DNA of 64,000 bases from Labedaea rhizosphaerae (GCF_004362825.1 NZ_SNXZ01000004.1:1-64000); one strand, 5' to 3'. Shown: positions 8,585 through 18,804, counted from the first letter of the stretch. Made by a program: numbers and translations. The notes: generated by a model not told the origin, from the sequence alone.

Positions 8585-10363
8585 TCAGCGCCACCCTGGC
8601 GCGGTTGCGAACCGGCGCTGGTAGCCACGCATGGCGTGTCCCGTGGGCGGTATCGCGGCGGCGATCGTCGCGGCCAGCCACAGCACCAGGCAGATGATCA
8701 GCAGGCTCAGGTAGTCCTCGCCGTTCTTGTCGATGACCCAGATCAGGCCCCACACATAGGAAATCGTCAACGCGGCGCCCAGGGCGACCAGGATCCAGCG
8801 GAAGACGCCCACGCGCGTCAGCAGGAGCCCGGCGAACAACATGACCGTGAACCCGACGGTGAGCGACGCCGAGATGGCGAAGTCGCCGTTGCCCGTGACG
8901 TCCTCGGTGAACTGGAAGCCGACCAGGGCCACGAAGCTGTCGTCGACCTCGGGGCTGCTGTCGGTGTTGATGAAGCCGCAGATCAGCGTGAGCACGCTGA
9001 CGACGAGGAACAGACCGGCGGTCACGTACGCCATCGCGTTGCTGGGCCCGCGCATCGGCATGCCGTAGGGCATGGGCGGTTGCTGCCACGCCATTGGCTG
9101 CGGCATTGGTTGCGGCTGCGGGTAGAACGGTTGTGGCGCAACGGGTGTCGGTTGTGGACTGACCACCTGCGGCCGCTGCTGGGGTGGTGGCACGGGTTGT
9201 TGTTGCGGTTGCGGGCGTGGCGGCGATGGCATGTGCGTCGTCGCCGCGGCGCTCGCCTTGCTGAAGGTGCCCGCGAGGTCCTCCGTGCGCAGGCCGAGGC
9301 TCGCCTTGGGCAGCTGGTGCGCGCCGAGCGCGACCGCGGTCTCCGGCTGGTCGAGCCGGGTCGGCACGACGTGCAGTTGCTCCGAGATGAGCGTGGCGAC
9401 CAACGGGATCCGGCTGGAGCCACCGACCAGGTAGATGCCCGCGAGGCCGTCCAGGGTGAGCCCGGCCGCCTTCACAGTGCTGGACATCAGTTCGACGCTG
9501 CGCATGAGGTTGGGCCGGATCAACGATTCCAGCTCGGCCCGCGAGACGAGCACGTCCTCGAACGGCTCGGGCAACGGCACGTCGGTCTGCGGGTGGTTGG
9601 ACAGCGACTCCTTGGCCACCCGGACGTCCTCGCGCAGCGCGCGCTGGGCCCGCCGGTCCTCGGTGCGGGTCGGGCGCATCAGGTCGGCCCAGCGACCGGG
9701 GTCGCGGCCGGCGGCCTGGCGGCTGATGTGCTCGAGCAGCGCGTGGTCGACGTCGAGACCGCCGAGGTCGGCGAGCCCGCCCTCGGCCAGCACGACGAAC
9801 CCCTGCCGGGTCGCGCCGACGACGGCGACGTCGAACGTGCCCGCACCGAGGTCGTACACGGCCAGCGCCTGGCCGGGTTCGAGCGACTGGCCGGGGAAGG
9901 ACGCGAAGTGCGACGCGGCCGCGACCGGCTCGGGCACCAGGATCAGCTCGCCCCCGAGCTTCGCCTGGCGGGCGGCGGAGAGCAAGGTGTTGCGCCGCAC
10001 CGGTCCCCACTGCGCGGGGTGGGTCAGCCGCACCTCGTCGGGGTTGGCGCCGAGCTGGCGGCGCACCTCGTCACCGACCCGGCGCAGCACCGCGGCCAGC
10101 GCGTCGGTCACCGGCACGACCTGCGTGCCGAGCAGCAACGTGCCCTCGTCGACGCGCCGCTTCGGGTTGGGCTCGAAGCTGGCCGGGTCGAGCCGGGCCC
10201 GGCGTTCGGCCTCCCGCCCGACGATCAGCTCGCCGTGCTCGGCGAACACCGCCGACGGCATCGTCGAGGACCCGTCCACCTCGACGACCCGCGGCAACCT
10301 GCCCTCCTGCGACAGCACCGCGACGGTGTTGGACGTGCCGAGATCGACCGACAAGACGGTCAT
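8585..10363 (-). CDS. Hsp70-like protein with multi-helix membrane C terminus
   Basis: 592 residues. The ATPase domain (about 1-350, DLGTSNT at the N terminus, VGGSSRIP later) is followed by a Gln/Pro-rich linker (about 385-440) and, instead of a single anchor, about four membrane helices (about 443-463, 498-515, 520-543, 551-572). The ATG at 10363 is chosen because GGGGAGG stands 8 bases upstream and the first residues MTVLSVDLG match the next paralogue; an earlier in-frame start would add 14 unrelated residues. The function is unknown. Confidence 0.87.
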   Translation of the reverse strand: MTVLSVDLGTSNTVAVLSQEGRLPRVVEVDGSSTMPSAVFAEHGELIVGREAERRARLDPASFEPNPKRRVDEGTLLLGTQVVPVTDALAAVLRRVGDEVRRQLGANPDEVRLTHPAQWGPVRRNTLLSAARQAKLGGELILVPEPVAAASHFASFPGQSLEPGQALAVYDLGAGTFDVAVVGATRQGFVVLAEGGLADLGGLDVDHALLEHISRQAAGRDPGRWADLMRPTRTEDRRAQRALREDVRVAKESLSNHPQTDVPLPEPFEDVLVSRAELESLIRPNLMRSVELMSSTVKAAGLTLDGLAGIYLVGGSSRIPLVATLISEQLHVVPTRLDQPETAVALGAHQLPKASLGLRTEDLAGTFSKASAAATTHMPSPPRPQPQQQPVPPPQQRPQVVSPQPTPVAPQPFYPQPQPMPQPMAWQQPPMPYGMPMRGPSNAMAYVTAGLFLVVSVLTLICGFINTDSSPEVDDSFVALVGFQFTEDVTGNGDFAISASLTVGFTVMLFAGLLLTRVGVFRWILVALGAALTISYVWGLIWVIDKNGEDYLSLLIICLVLWLAATIAAAIPPTGHAMRGYQRRFATAPGWR

Positions 10364-10426
10364 GCGTTTTTCCTCCCCAGTGCCGAACGGGACGAATGGT
10401 GCCATGCCCGCCGTCGCTTGCGCTGG

Positions 10427-12103
10427 TCAACCGCGCGACTGCCGCCTCCGCCACCCGATGGTGACCGCCAGGGCGGCCAAGGCCAGCAGCGCGGCGGCGC
10501 AGCGGGCGAGCACGTCGACGGTGTCGGTTCCGTAGAACGTCGCCACGAAGTGGGTGTGCGAGTAGAGCCAGCCGCTGAGGTTGCTCTGGTCGATCGCGTC
10601 GCCGTGACAGTCGGTGTATTCGAGGCAGGTCGCTGTTTCGCGGAGCCCGACGAGCAGCGCCACGAACACGGTGGTGATCAGGGCGCCGAGGGCGGTCTGG
10701 ACGATGCCCTTGCCCTGCTTGCGAAACGCACCCGCACCGTAGAGCAGGAGGATGCCGGCGATCATGGTCGGCCAGTAGCCGATCACGGTGCAGAGCGCGG
10801 CGGCGAGGTACACGACGGCGACGAGCGCCGTCGGTGGGTTTCGTGGCGGGCTCTGCGGAATCGGTATCGCGAGCGGCGGACTGGGCGGACTGGACCATTG
10901 CTGCGGCTGGGGCGGCGGCACGTGAGACTGCTGCCACCCCGCGTGGACCGGCTGCGGAACCTGCGGCCGAGTGATCCGCGGTGCGGGCGGCGCCACGGTC
11001 CCGGTGCGCAGGCTCACGCCGTTGGCCGACACGTGCAGCGCGCCGCGGGCCACCGCTGTCTCCGGCTGGTCGAGGTTGATGGGTACAACCCCGAGGTGCC
11101 GCGCGATCAGCGTGGCCACCAGCGGGATCCGGCTCGAGCCGCCGACCAGGTAGATGCCCGCGAGTCGATCGGGGCTCAGCCCGGCAGATCGGATCGTCGC
11201 GGCCATCAACTCGACCGAGCGCAGCAGGCCTACGGTGATCAACTCTTCCAGCTCGGCCCGCGTGACCAGCACCTCATCGAACGGCTCAGGCAGCGCGATC
11301 TCGGTCTGCGGGTGCGTGGACAGCGCCTCCTTGCCGGCCCGGATGTCCTCACGCAGCGCCCGCTGCGCTCGCCGGTCCACTGTGGACTCGGGGCGCAGCA
11401 CCCGTTGCCAGCGGACCGGGTCCCGCGACGCGACCTGGCGGCCGATGTGCTCGAGCAGCGCCTGATCCACGTCGAGACCGCCGAGGTCGGCGAGCCCCGC
11501 CTCGGCGAGCACCACGTAACCCTGCTGGGTCGCGCCGACCACCGCCACGTCGAAGGTCCCCGCGCCGAGGTCGTACACCGCAAGCGCCTGCCCCTCACCC
11601 CGGTTCCTGCGCGCCGGGTCCTGGCTGGGGAACGACGCGAAGTGCGCCGCCGCGGCCACCGGCTCCGGCACCAGCACGAGGTTCGGCCCGAACCCGGCTT
11701 GCCGCGCCGCGGACAACAGGACGTTGCGGCGCACCGGTCCCCACTGCGCGGGATGGGTCAGCCGCACCTCGTCCGGCACGGCGCCGCCGAGCTGGCGCTT
11801 CACCTCGGTCGCGATCCGCCGCAACACGGCAGCGAACGCATCGGTCACCGGGACCACGGCGTCGCCGAGCAGCAACGTGCCCTCGTCGACGCGCCGCTTC
11901 GGGTTCGGTTCGTAGCGGGCCGGGTCGGTGCGGGCCCGGCGTTCGGCCTCCTTGCCGACCACGAGCGTGCCCGCCTCGGCGGCGAACACGGCCGACGGCA
12001 TCATCGAGGCCCCGTCGAGCTCCACCACCCGCGGTGGCATGCCGTGCGCGGACAGCACCGCAACCGTGTTGGACGTGCCGAGATCGACCGACAGGACCGT
12101 CAT
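10427..12103 (-). CDS. Hsp70-like protein with multi-helix membrane C terminus, paralogue 2
   Basis: 558 residues. The ATPase domain carries a small insertion (SQDPARRNRGEG) that the other paralogues lack. A Pro/Gln-rich linker leads to three or four membrane helices (about 424-443, 445-457, 468-488, 531-551), with two cysteines in a loop near residue 495. The ATG at 12103 has GGGGAGGGG about 9 bases upstream. This is the first gene of the array; it is divergent from lhr, 98 bp away, so the gap should hold both promoters. Confidence 0.86.
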   Translation of the reverse strand: MTVLSVDLGTSNTVAVLSAHGMPPRVVELDGASMMPSAVFAAEAGTLVVGKEAERRARTDPARYEPNPKRRVDEGTLLLGDAVVPVTDAFAAVLRRIATEVKRQLGGAVPDEVRLTHPAQWGPVRRNVLLSAARQAGFGPNLVLVPEPVAAAAHFASFPSQDPARRNRGEGQALAVYDLGAGTFDVAVVGATQQGYVVLAEAGLADLGGLDVDQALLEHIGRQVASRDPVRWQRVLRPESTVDRRAQRALREDIRAGKEALSTHPQTEIALPEPFDEVLVTRAELEELITVGLLRSVELMAATIRSAGLSPDRLAGIYLVGGSSRIPLVATLIARHLGVVPINLDQPETAVARGALHVSANGVSLRTGTVAPPAPRITRPQVPQPVHAGWQQSHVPPPQPQQWSSPPSPPLAIPIPQSPPRNPPTALVAVVYLAAALCTVIGYWPTMIAGILLLYGAGAFRKQGKGIVQTALGALITTVFVALLVGLRETATCLEYTDCHGDAIDQSNLSGWLYSHTHFVATFYGTDTVDVLARCAAALLALAALAVTIGWRRRQSRG

Positions 12104-12201
12104 CAGCGCTACCCCTCCCCTGGACGCCAACACCGATGGTGCCAGGCCCCGCACCCAGCGTGACCAGGGGGTTCTCGAAACTGTCGGTGGGTGGGTTCAA
12201 G

Positions 12202-15200
12202 ATGGGGAGCGTGACCGAGGAAGTGCTCGACCTGTTCGCACCGGCGACCCGGCAGTGGTTCGCCGGGGCGTTCGCCGCGCCCACGCCCGCCCAGGCGGGT
12301 GCGTGGCGTGCGATCGCGGGCGGGGAGCACGCGCTGGTCATCGCGCCGACCGGGTCGGGCAAGACGCTGGCCGCGTTCCTGTGGGCGCTGGACCGGCTGG
12401 CCGTCGAACCGCCGCCCGACGAGCGCAAGCACCGGTGCCGGGTGCTGTACGTGTCGCCGCTCAAGGCGCTGGCCGTCGACGTGCAGCGCAACCTGCGGGC
12501 GCCGCTGGCCGGCATCCGGCAGGCGGCGCACCGGCTCGACCTGCCCGAGCCGGGCATCACCGTCGGCATGCGCACGGGCGACACCCCGGCCGAGGAACGC
12601 CGCCAGTTCACCCGCACGCCCCCGGACGTGCTGGTGACCACGCCGGAGTCGCTGTTCTTGTTGCTCACCTCGCAGGCCCGGGAGTCGCTGCGCGGAGTCC
12701 GGTGGGTGATCCTCGACGAGGTGCACGCGGTGGCGGGCACCAAGCGTGGCGCGCACCTGGCGTTGTCCTTGGAACGGCTCGACGCGTTGTTGCCCGCGCC
12801 CGCGCAACGCATCGGGTTGTCGGCGACCGTGCGCCCGGTCGACGAGGTGAGCGGGTTCCTCGGCGGCGGCCGTCCGGTGACCGTGGTGCAACCGGCCACG
12901 CCCAAGACCGTCGAGGTCAGCGTGCAGGTGCCGGTCGAGGACATGGCCAGCATGCTCACCCAGTCCGAGGACGACCCCGAGCGGGTGCAGAACTCGATCT
13001 GGCCGTCGGTGGAGCAGCGCGTGCTGGAGCTGATCCAGGCGCACCGGTCGACCATCGTGTTCGCCAACTCGCGGCGCCTCGCCGAGCGGCTGACCGCGCG
13101 GCTCAACGAACTCGCCGGCGAGAAACGAGAGCTGGAGGAGTTCCCGGCCGAGGCGATCGGCCAGTCCGGGTTCTCCACCGGCTCGGATCCTGTTGTGGCG
13201 CGGGCACACCACGGTTCCATGTCGCGTGAGCAGCGGACCACGGTCGAGGAAGAGCTCAAGTCGGGCAAGCTGCCGTGCGTCGTGGCGACGTCCTCGTTGG
13301 AGCTCGGCATCGACATGGGGGCCGTGGACCTGGTGGTGCAGATCGAGGCGCCGCCGACGGTGGCGTCTGGCATGCAGCGGGTCGGGCGCGCGGGGCACCA
13401 CGTCGGTGCGGTGTCGAAGGGCGTGATGTTCCCGAAGTTCCGCGGCGACCTCGTGTCGTGCGCGGTCGTGGCGGAGCGGATGGCGTCGGGCGCCATCGAA
13501 TCGGTGCGCTACCCCCGCAACCCGCTGGATGTGCTGGCCCAGCACGTGGTCGCGATGACCGCGCTGGAGTCGTGGACGGTCGAGGACCTGGCGACCGTGG
13601 TACGCCGGGCCGCGCCCTATGCGTCGCTGCCGGAGTCCGCCTTGCACTCGGTGCTGGACATGCTCGCCGGGCGCTATCCCAGCGAGGAGTTCGGCGAGCT
13701 GCGGGCGCGGATCACGTGGGATCGGGTGAACGGCGAGCTGCACGGCCGGCCCGGTGCGCAGCGGCTGGCCGTGACCTCCGGCGGCACCATCCCCGACCGC
13801 GGGCTCTTCACCGTGACGACGCCGGGATCGGAGAACGGGCCCGGCTCACGCGTGGGTGAGCTGGACGAGGAGATGGTGTACGAGTCGCGGGTGGGTGACA
13901 CGTTCCTGCTGGGCACGTCCGCGTGGCGGGTGCAGGACATCACCCACGACCGCGTCATCGTCACGCCCGCACCCGGCGAACCGGCCCGCATGCCGTTCTG
14001 GAAGGGCGACGCGCCCGGTCGTCCGCTCGAACTCGGCCGTGCATTGGGGAAGTTCGTCCGCGAGATGTCCACACTGGACACCGAGGCGGCCCGGGCGCGG
14101 GCGGCACGAGCGGGCCTGGACGAGTGGGCGATCGACAACCTCATCACCTACCTCGGTGAACAACGCGAGGCGACCCGCCACGTCCCGGACGACCGGACGG
14201 TGCTCGTCGAACGGTTCCGCGACGAGCTCGGCGACTGGCGGCTGGTGGTGCACTCGCCGTTCGGCGCGCAGGTGAACGCGCCCTGGGCGCTGGCCATCGC
14301 GGCCCGGCTGCGCGAGCGGCGCGGGGTGGAGGCCCAGCTCGCGCACTCCGACGATGGCATCGTCGTGCGGCTGCCGGACGCCCTCGACGACAGCGGCACG
14401 GAGGTGGTCACCGGCGCCGAGGACGTCTTGCTCGACCCCGAAGAAGTGGAGCAGATCGTCGTGGCCGAGGTGGGCGGCTCGGCGTTGTTCGCGTCCCGGT
14501 TCCGAGAGTGCGCGGCTCGGTCCTTGCTGCTGCCGCGCCGCGACCCGAAGCGCCGGACGCCGTTGTGGCAGCAGCGGCAGCGAGCGGCGCAACTGTTGTC
14601 GGTGGCGGCGAAGTACGAACGGTTCCCGGTGGTGCTCGAAGCCATGCGGGAGTGCCTGCAGGACGTGTACGACCTGGCCGGGTTGCGCGAGCTGATGTCC
14701 GACGTGCGGGCTCGCAAGGTGCGGGTGGTCGAGGTGGAGACGCCCGCACCGTCGCCGTTCGCCCGCAGCCTGCTGTTCGGCTACGTCGGCATGTTCCTCT
14801 ACGAGACCGACACGCCGCTGGCCGAACGCCGGGCCGCCGCGTTGTCGCTGGACTCGGCGTTGCTGGCCGAACTGCTCGGCTCCGAGGCGATCCGCGAACT
14901 GCTCGACGCCGACGTGGTCGACGAGCTCGAGCGGCAACTGCAACGGCTGGCGCCGGACCGCCAGGTGCGGGACATGGAGGGCACGGCCGACCTGTTGCGG
15001 TTCGTCGGCGACCTGTCCATTCCGGAGGCGGCGTTGCGCGGTGTGGCCCCGGAATGGCTGGCAGAACTGGAAAGCGCGCGCCGCGCGATCCGGGTGCGCA
15101 TCGCGGGCGAGGAACGTTTCCTGGCCATCGAGGACGCCGGGCGGGTCCGCGACGCCCTGGGCGTTGCCCTGCCGGTCGGTGTCCCGGAGGCCTTCACCGA

Positions 15201-16794
15201 GCCGGTGGCCGACCCCCTCGGCGACCTGCTCGCCCGCTACGCGCGCACCCACGGTCCCTTCCCCGCCCATGACGCGGCCGAACGGTTCGGCCTGGGCGTG
15301 GCGGTGGTGACCGGCGTCCTGGAACGGCTGGCCGGCACCGGTCGCCTGGTCCGCGGCGAATTGCGTCCGGGCGGCACCCACACCGAGTACTGCGACGCGG
15401 ACGTCCTGCGCCGCCTGCGCCGCGGGTCGCTGGCTCGCCTGCGCGCCGAGGTGGAACCGGTCGAACCGGCAGCGCTGGGCCGATTCCTGCCGTCCTGGCA
15501 CGGCATCGGCAGGCGATTGCGGTCCGCACCAACCGCGGACGATGTTCTGTCCGTTGTGGAGCAGCTGGCCGGCGCCCCGCTCCCGGCGAGCGCTCTCGAA
15601 TCCTTGATCCTGCCCGCCCGCCTGCCGGGCTACTCCCCCGCCCTGCTGGACGAGCTGACCGCAGCCGGCGAGGTCACCTGGGCCGGGTGCGGCGCACTGG
15701 GTGCGGGCGACGGCTGGCTGGCGCTGGCGCCGGGCGACCTGGCCGACCTGGTGCTGCCCGAGGTGGCCGAGTCCGCACCGGACACGCCCCGGCACAGAGC
15801 CGTGCTGTCCGCTTTGGACGGTGGCGCGCTGTTCTTCCGCCAGCTGGCCGACCGCGCGGGCATGATCATGATCGAACACGGCGAGGAACCGCCGAACGAC
15901 CAGGACCTGGTCGCGGTCGTGTGGGATCTCGTGTGGGCCGGCCTGGTCACCAACGACACCATGACCCCGTTGCGTGCCTTGGTGTCCGGCCGGGGCGCGA
16001 CCCACCGCCCGCGCGCCGCCCAACCTCGCGGCCGCTATGCCCGCATGCGCTCGAGCCGGGCGGTGATGCCCAGCCGCACCGGTCCGCCGACGGCCGCGGG
16101 CCGCTGGTCCCTGGTGCCTGAACGCGAGCCGGACGCCACCCGCCGGGCCCATGCCCGGGCGGAGACCTTCCTCGAACGCCACGGCGTGCTGACCCGAGGC
16201 GCGTTGGACACCGAGCGGGTCACCGGCGGGTTCAGCGGTGTGTACAAGGTGCTGCGGGCGATGGAGGAGTCGGGCCAGCTGATCCGGGGTTACGTGGTGG
16301 AGGGTCTGGGTGCCGCCCAGTTCGCCGCCCGCGGCGCGGTCGATCGCCTGCGCGCGGTGTCCCGTTCGGACACTCCCGACACCCTCAACCCGCACTCCCC
16401 CAACGCGAAGGGTTCGTCCGCGGTGGTCCTGGCCGCCGCCGACCCCGCCCAGCCCTACGGTGCGGCGCTTCCCTGGCCTCAGCCGCTGGGCGACGGCAAG
16501 CACCGCCCGGCCCGCAAGGCCGGGGCCCTGGCTGTGCTGGTGGACGGCGTCCCCGCCCTCTACGTGGAACGCGGTGGCAAGTCACTCCTGTCGTTCACCG
16601 ACGACCAGGAAGTCCTGTCGACAGCGGCGCACGCCCTGTCCCGAGCCGTCCGCGAAGGCTGGCTGGGCCAGCTGGCCGTCCAGCGAGCCGACGGCGACGA
16701 CATCCGGACAAGCGCCCAGAACGCCGCCCTGGCCGAAACCCTCCGCGAGGCCGGATTCCGCGCCACCCCCAAGGGCCTACGCCTGCGCGCCTGA
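12202..16794 (+). CDS. lhr: Lhr-type ATP-dependent helicase
   Basis: 1530 residues, the usual length of actinobacterial Lhr. Superfamily 2 motifs are in order: motif I APTGSGKT (about 45-53), motif II LDEVH (about 170), motif III LSAT, and motif VI QRVGRAGH (about 390). The long C-terminal half fits the winged-helix and Lhr-specific domains. Lhr translocates 3' to 5' on single-stranded DNA and unwinds RNA:DNA hybrids; in mycobacteria it belongs to the DNA damage response. ATG at 12202 is chosen; GTG at 12211 is possible. A LexA-controlled gene stands 2 kb downstream, but no LexA box was seen at this start. Confidence 0.95.
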   Translation: MGSVTEEVLDLFAPATRQWFAGAFAAPTPAQAGAWRAIAGGEHALVIAPTGSGKTLAAFLWALDRLAVEPPPDERKHRCRVLYVSPLKALAVDVQRNLRAPLAGIRQAAHRLDLPEPGITVGMRTGDTPAEERRQFTRTPPDVLVTTPESLFLLLTSQARESLRGVRWVILDEVHAVAGTKRGAHLALSLERLDALLPAPAQRIGLSATVRPVDEVSGFLGGGRPVTVVQPATPKTVEVSVQVPVEDMASMLTQSEDDPERVQNSIWPSVEQRVLELIQAHRSTIVFANSRRLAERLTARLNELAGEKRELEEFPAEAIGQSGFSTGSDPVVARAHHGSMSREQRTTVEEELKSGKLPCVVATSSLELGIDMGAVDLVVQIEAPPTVASGMQRVGRAGHHVGAVSKGVMFPKFRGDLVSCAVVAERMASGAIESVRYPRNPLDVLAQHVVAMTALESWTVEDLATVVRRAAPYASLPESALHSVLDMLAGRYPSEEFGELRARITWDRVNGELHGRPGAQRLAVTSGGTIPDRGLFTVTTPGSENGPGSRVGELDEEMVYESRVGDTFLLGTSAWRVQDITHDRVIVTPAPGEPARMPFWKGDAPGRPLELGRALGKFVREMSTLDTEAARARAARAGLDEWAIDNLITYLGEQREATRHVPDDRTVLVERFRDELGDWRLVVHSPFGAQVNAPWALAIAARLRERRGVEAQLAHSDDGIVVRLPDALDDSGTEVVTGAEDVLLDPEEVEQIVVAEVGGSALFASRFRECAARSLLLPRRDPKRRTPLWQQRQRAAQLLSVAAKYERFPVVLEAMRECLQDVYDLAGLRELMSDVRARKVRVVEVETPAPSPFARSLLFGYVGMFLYETDTPLAERRAAALSLDSALLAELLGSEAIRELLDADVVDELERQLQRLAPDRQVRDMEGTADLLRFVGDLSIPEAALRGVAPEWLAELESARRAIRVRIAGEERFLAIEDAGRVRDALGVALPVGVPEAFTEPVADPLGDLLARYARTHGPFPAHDAAERFGLGVAVVTGVLERLAGTGRLVRGELRPGGTHTEYCDADVLRRLRRGSLARLRAEVEPVEPAALGRFLPSWHGIGRRLRSAPTADDVLSVVEQLAGAPLPASALESLILPARLPGYSPALLDELTAAGEVTWAGCGALGAGDGWLALAPGDLADLVLPEVAESAPDTPRHRAVLSALDGGALFFRQLADRAGMIMIEHGEEPPNDQDLVAVVWDLVWAGLVTNDTMTPLRALVSGRGATHRPRAAQPRGRYARMRSSRAVMPSRTGPPTAAGRWSLVPEREPDATRRAHARAETFLERHGVLTRGALDTERVTGGFSGVYKVLRAMEESGQLIRGYVVEGLGAAQFAARGAVDRLRAVSRSDTPDTLNPHSPNAKGSSAVVLAAADPAQPYGAALPWPQPLGDGKHRPARKAGALAVLVDGVPALYVERGGKSLLSFTDDQEVLSTAAHALSRAVREGWLGQLAVQRADGDDIRTSAQNAALAETLREAGFRATPKGLRLRA

Positions 16795-16843
16795 CCCGGA
16801 GCAATCACCCGAGCGCCGGTGAGCACCCAGCGGTGGCAACCGG

Positions 16844-17536
16844 TCAAAGAATGCAGAACTCGTTGCCCTGCGGATCTTCCAACACCGCCCACGGCACATC
16901 GCCCTGCCCGACATCCACCCGACCTGCTCCCAACCCCACCAACCGCTCCACCTCAACGCCACGCACATCCAGGTGGACCCGGTTCTTCCCCACCTTGGGA
17001 TCGTTGGTGCGTAACAGTTCCAGCCACGGCCCCCGCCCGTCCGGGGCACGCAGCGACGCAAACCGCGGCTCCGCGCGAACGACCTCCCACCCCGTCGCCG
17101 TCGCCCAGAACGGGGCCAGGGCCGCCGGGTCCGGCGTGTCCATGACGATCGAGGCCAGGCGACCGGATCCCGCATAAACGGCCCGGTGCTCGAGCACGCA
17201 GAACTCGTTGCCTTCCGGGTCCGCGAGCACCACCCACGGCACGTCGCCCTGGCCGATGTCGACGTGGGTGGCGCCCGCCGTCAACGCCCGGTCCACCAGC
17301 TCCGCCTGGTGTTCCGGGCCGTTGCTCGCCAGGTCCAGGTGCACGCGGTTCTTACCGCGCTTCGGCGAAGCGACCGGGACGAAGACCAGGTCCAACGTCG
17401 CGCCGTCAGCGGACGGCGCCACGACGTCGACCTCGCCTTCGGGCTCCTCGCGCACGAACCAGCCGGACAGCATCTCCGACCAGAACTCGGCGAGGTGCGC
17501 AGGCGAAGCGGCATCGACAACGACGTTGACCAGCAT
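16844..17536 (-). CDS. Tandem VOC (glyoxalase-fold) protein
   Basis: 230 residues made of two similar glyoxalase/bleomycin-resistance (VOC) half-domains. Each ends in a DPEGNEFCVLE or DPQGNEFCIL motif, the typical last strand with a metal-binding Glu. A longer reading from GTG at 17566, directly after the stop of the upstream gene, would add 10 residues; ATG at 17536 fits the family start (MLVNVVVDA). It is probably co-transcribed with the maleylpyruvate isomerase-like gene. The substrate is unknown. Confidence 0.85.
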   Translation of the reverse strand: MLVNVVVDAASPAHLAEFWSEMLSGWFVREEPEGEVDVVAPSADGATLDLVFVPVASPKRGKNRVHLDLASNGPEHQAELVDRALTAGATHVDIGQGDVPWVVLADPEGNEFCVLEHRAVYAGSGRLASIVMDTPDPAALAPFWATATGWEVVRAEPRFASLRAPDGRGPWLELLRTNDPKVGKNRVHLDVRGVEVERLVGLGAGRVDVGQGDVPWAVLEDPQGNEFCIL

Positions 17537-17566
17537 GTCCCGGACGGTAGCCGGGACCACCGACAC

Positions 17567-18364
17567 TCAGCGCGTCGCCAACCGCAGCAACGCCCACAGC
17601 TGGCCGACCGCGTCCATGCCGGTGAACGTCAGGTCCCGCCGGCCATCGGGCTGCGGGTCACCCCATGGGCTCTTGCGACCCCACAACCACAGGTACAACG
17701 CCTGCGGATTGCGTCCGACGACCGTGCCGTTGACCGACTCGCGGGCGTGGTCGAGGTCCGGCATCCACCACGCCGCGGTGTCCACGCCACGCGGCGCCCG
17801 CACCATCCAACCGCCGTCCACGCCTTCGCAGCGCACCGTCAACACGGCGTCTTGCGTGTTGCGGATGCCCAGCACGCGCAGCTTGGACACGAACCACTCG
17901 GTCAGCACCTCGTCGGCACCGTCGAGCGCGACGTCGTCGTCGACCGCGGCGATCGGGAGCCCCGCCGCGCCCTGCACGTCGATGCGGTGCACGGTCGTCT
18001 CGTGCGCGAGCCGGCGGATCCAGAACCCGTACGTCTTGTCCTTGGACCACGAGGCGCACGGGTCGGCGGGGTCGTGCGCGGCGAGTTCGGTCATCACGTC
18101 ACGCAGACCGATCCGGTAGAACTCCAGCAACGACTGGTCCGGCCCCGGCTCCCGCTGCCACTCGACCGGCTTGCGCCCGGTGGTGATCCACGACAGCGAC
18201 GCCCGGTACAACGCACCGAGGTGCCGCACCGTCTCGCCCAGCGTCAGCCCCGGGCAGTGCGGCACGCGGGCGCGCGAGGGCGCGTCGCTCGCCACGCCGG
18301 CGAGCACGCCTGCCTCGATCGCCAGCACCTGCAACAGCTGCTCGTGGTCCAGCCGCGGGGTCAT
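17567..18364 (-). CDS. Mycothiol-dependent maleylpyruvate isomerase-like protein
   Basis: 265 residues of the DinB-like four-helix MDMPI family. The HETTVH motif (about 145-150) gives the Glu and His metal ligands known from mycothiol-dependent maleylpyruvate isomerase. Members use mycothiol or act as thiol transferases; the real substrate is unknown. The ATG overlaps the stop of the HEPN gene (ATGA), so the two are co-translated, and the pair probably shares the LexA-box promoter at 18946-18974. Confidence 0.85.
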   Translation of the reverse strand: MTPRLDHEQLLQVLAIEAGVLAGVASDAPSRARVPHCPGLTLGETVRHLGALYRASLSWITTGRKPVEWQREPGPDQSLLEFYRIGLRDVMTELAAHDPADPCASWSKDKTYGFWIRRLAHETTVHRIDVQGAAGLPIAAVDDDVALDGADEVLTEWFVSKLRVLGIRNTQDAVLTVRCEGVDGGWMVRAPRGVDTAAWWMPDLDHARESVNGTVVGRNPQALYLWLWGRKSPWGDPQPDGRRDLTFTGMDAVGQLWALLRLATR

Positions 18365-18804
18365 GTCGATGAGCCGTGCACGGCACGGCCCACCAGTTCG
18401 ATGAACTGCCCGGCCTGCCGGACGAGGTCGTCGGCCGCCCGCGCGGTGACGTGCCGGGTGATGCCCGCCTGCACGCGCGCCCGGGTCGCCGAACCGGCGG
18501 CGAAGAACGCGGCCCACTCGCCGAACTCGGGGGCCACCGACGACAGCAGCGTCCACACGCTGGTCGGCCGCGCCCGCCCCCGGTGCGGGCGACCACGCAA
18601 CGCGAGCATGGCGGCCGCGGCCCGCAGCGCGGACAGGTACGCGGCGGCGAACCGCTGCCCGGCGTCACGCTCGAGTTCGGCGTCGGCCAGGCCCCGTTCG
18701 GCCTGGGCGAGCAGGGCTCCCGCGGACTCGCTGTCGCCGGGGAACGGTACGTACCGCCGACCGGCGCCGAGCGTGGGTGCGGGGAAGTCGAGTGTGGTGG
18801 ACAT
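18361..18804 (-). CDS. SAV_6107-type HEPN domain protein
   Basis: 147 residues, all-helical, matching from memory the SAV_6107 HEPN family (ERYAAAYL-like and TSVWTLLSSVAPEFGEWAAFFAAG segments). HEPN proteins often bind or cut RNA; in actinobacteria this family is found near error-prone polymerase genes (recollection). The R-x4-6-H motif of active HEPN RNases is not obvious. AGGAGG lies 6 bases before the ATG. The gene sits 118 bp downstream of a perfect LexA box, so DNA-damage induction is likely. Confidence 0.78.
   Translation of the reverse strand: MSTTLDFPAPTLGAGRRYVPFPGDSESAGALLAQAERGLADAELERDAGQRFAAAYLSALRAAAAMLALRGRPHRGRARPTSVWTLLSSVAPEFGEWAAFFAAGSATRARVQAGITRHVTARAADDLVRQAGQFIELVGRAVHGSST

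Noticed and set aside
8447-12163. 1238-codon plus-strand open frame over two Hsp70-like genes
   Set aside because: High GC leaves stop-free shadow frames. No recognisable domain, and both real genes beneath are supported by motifs.
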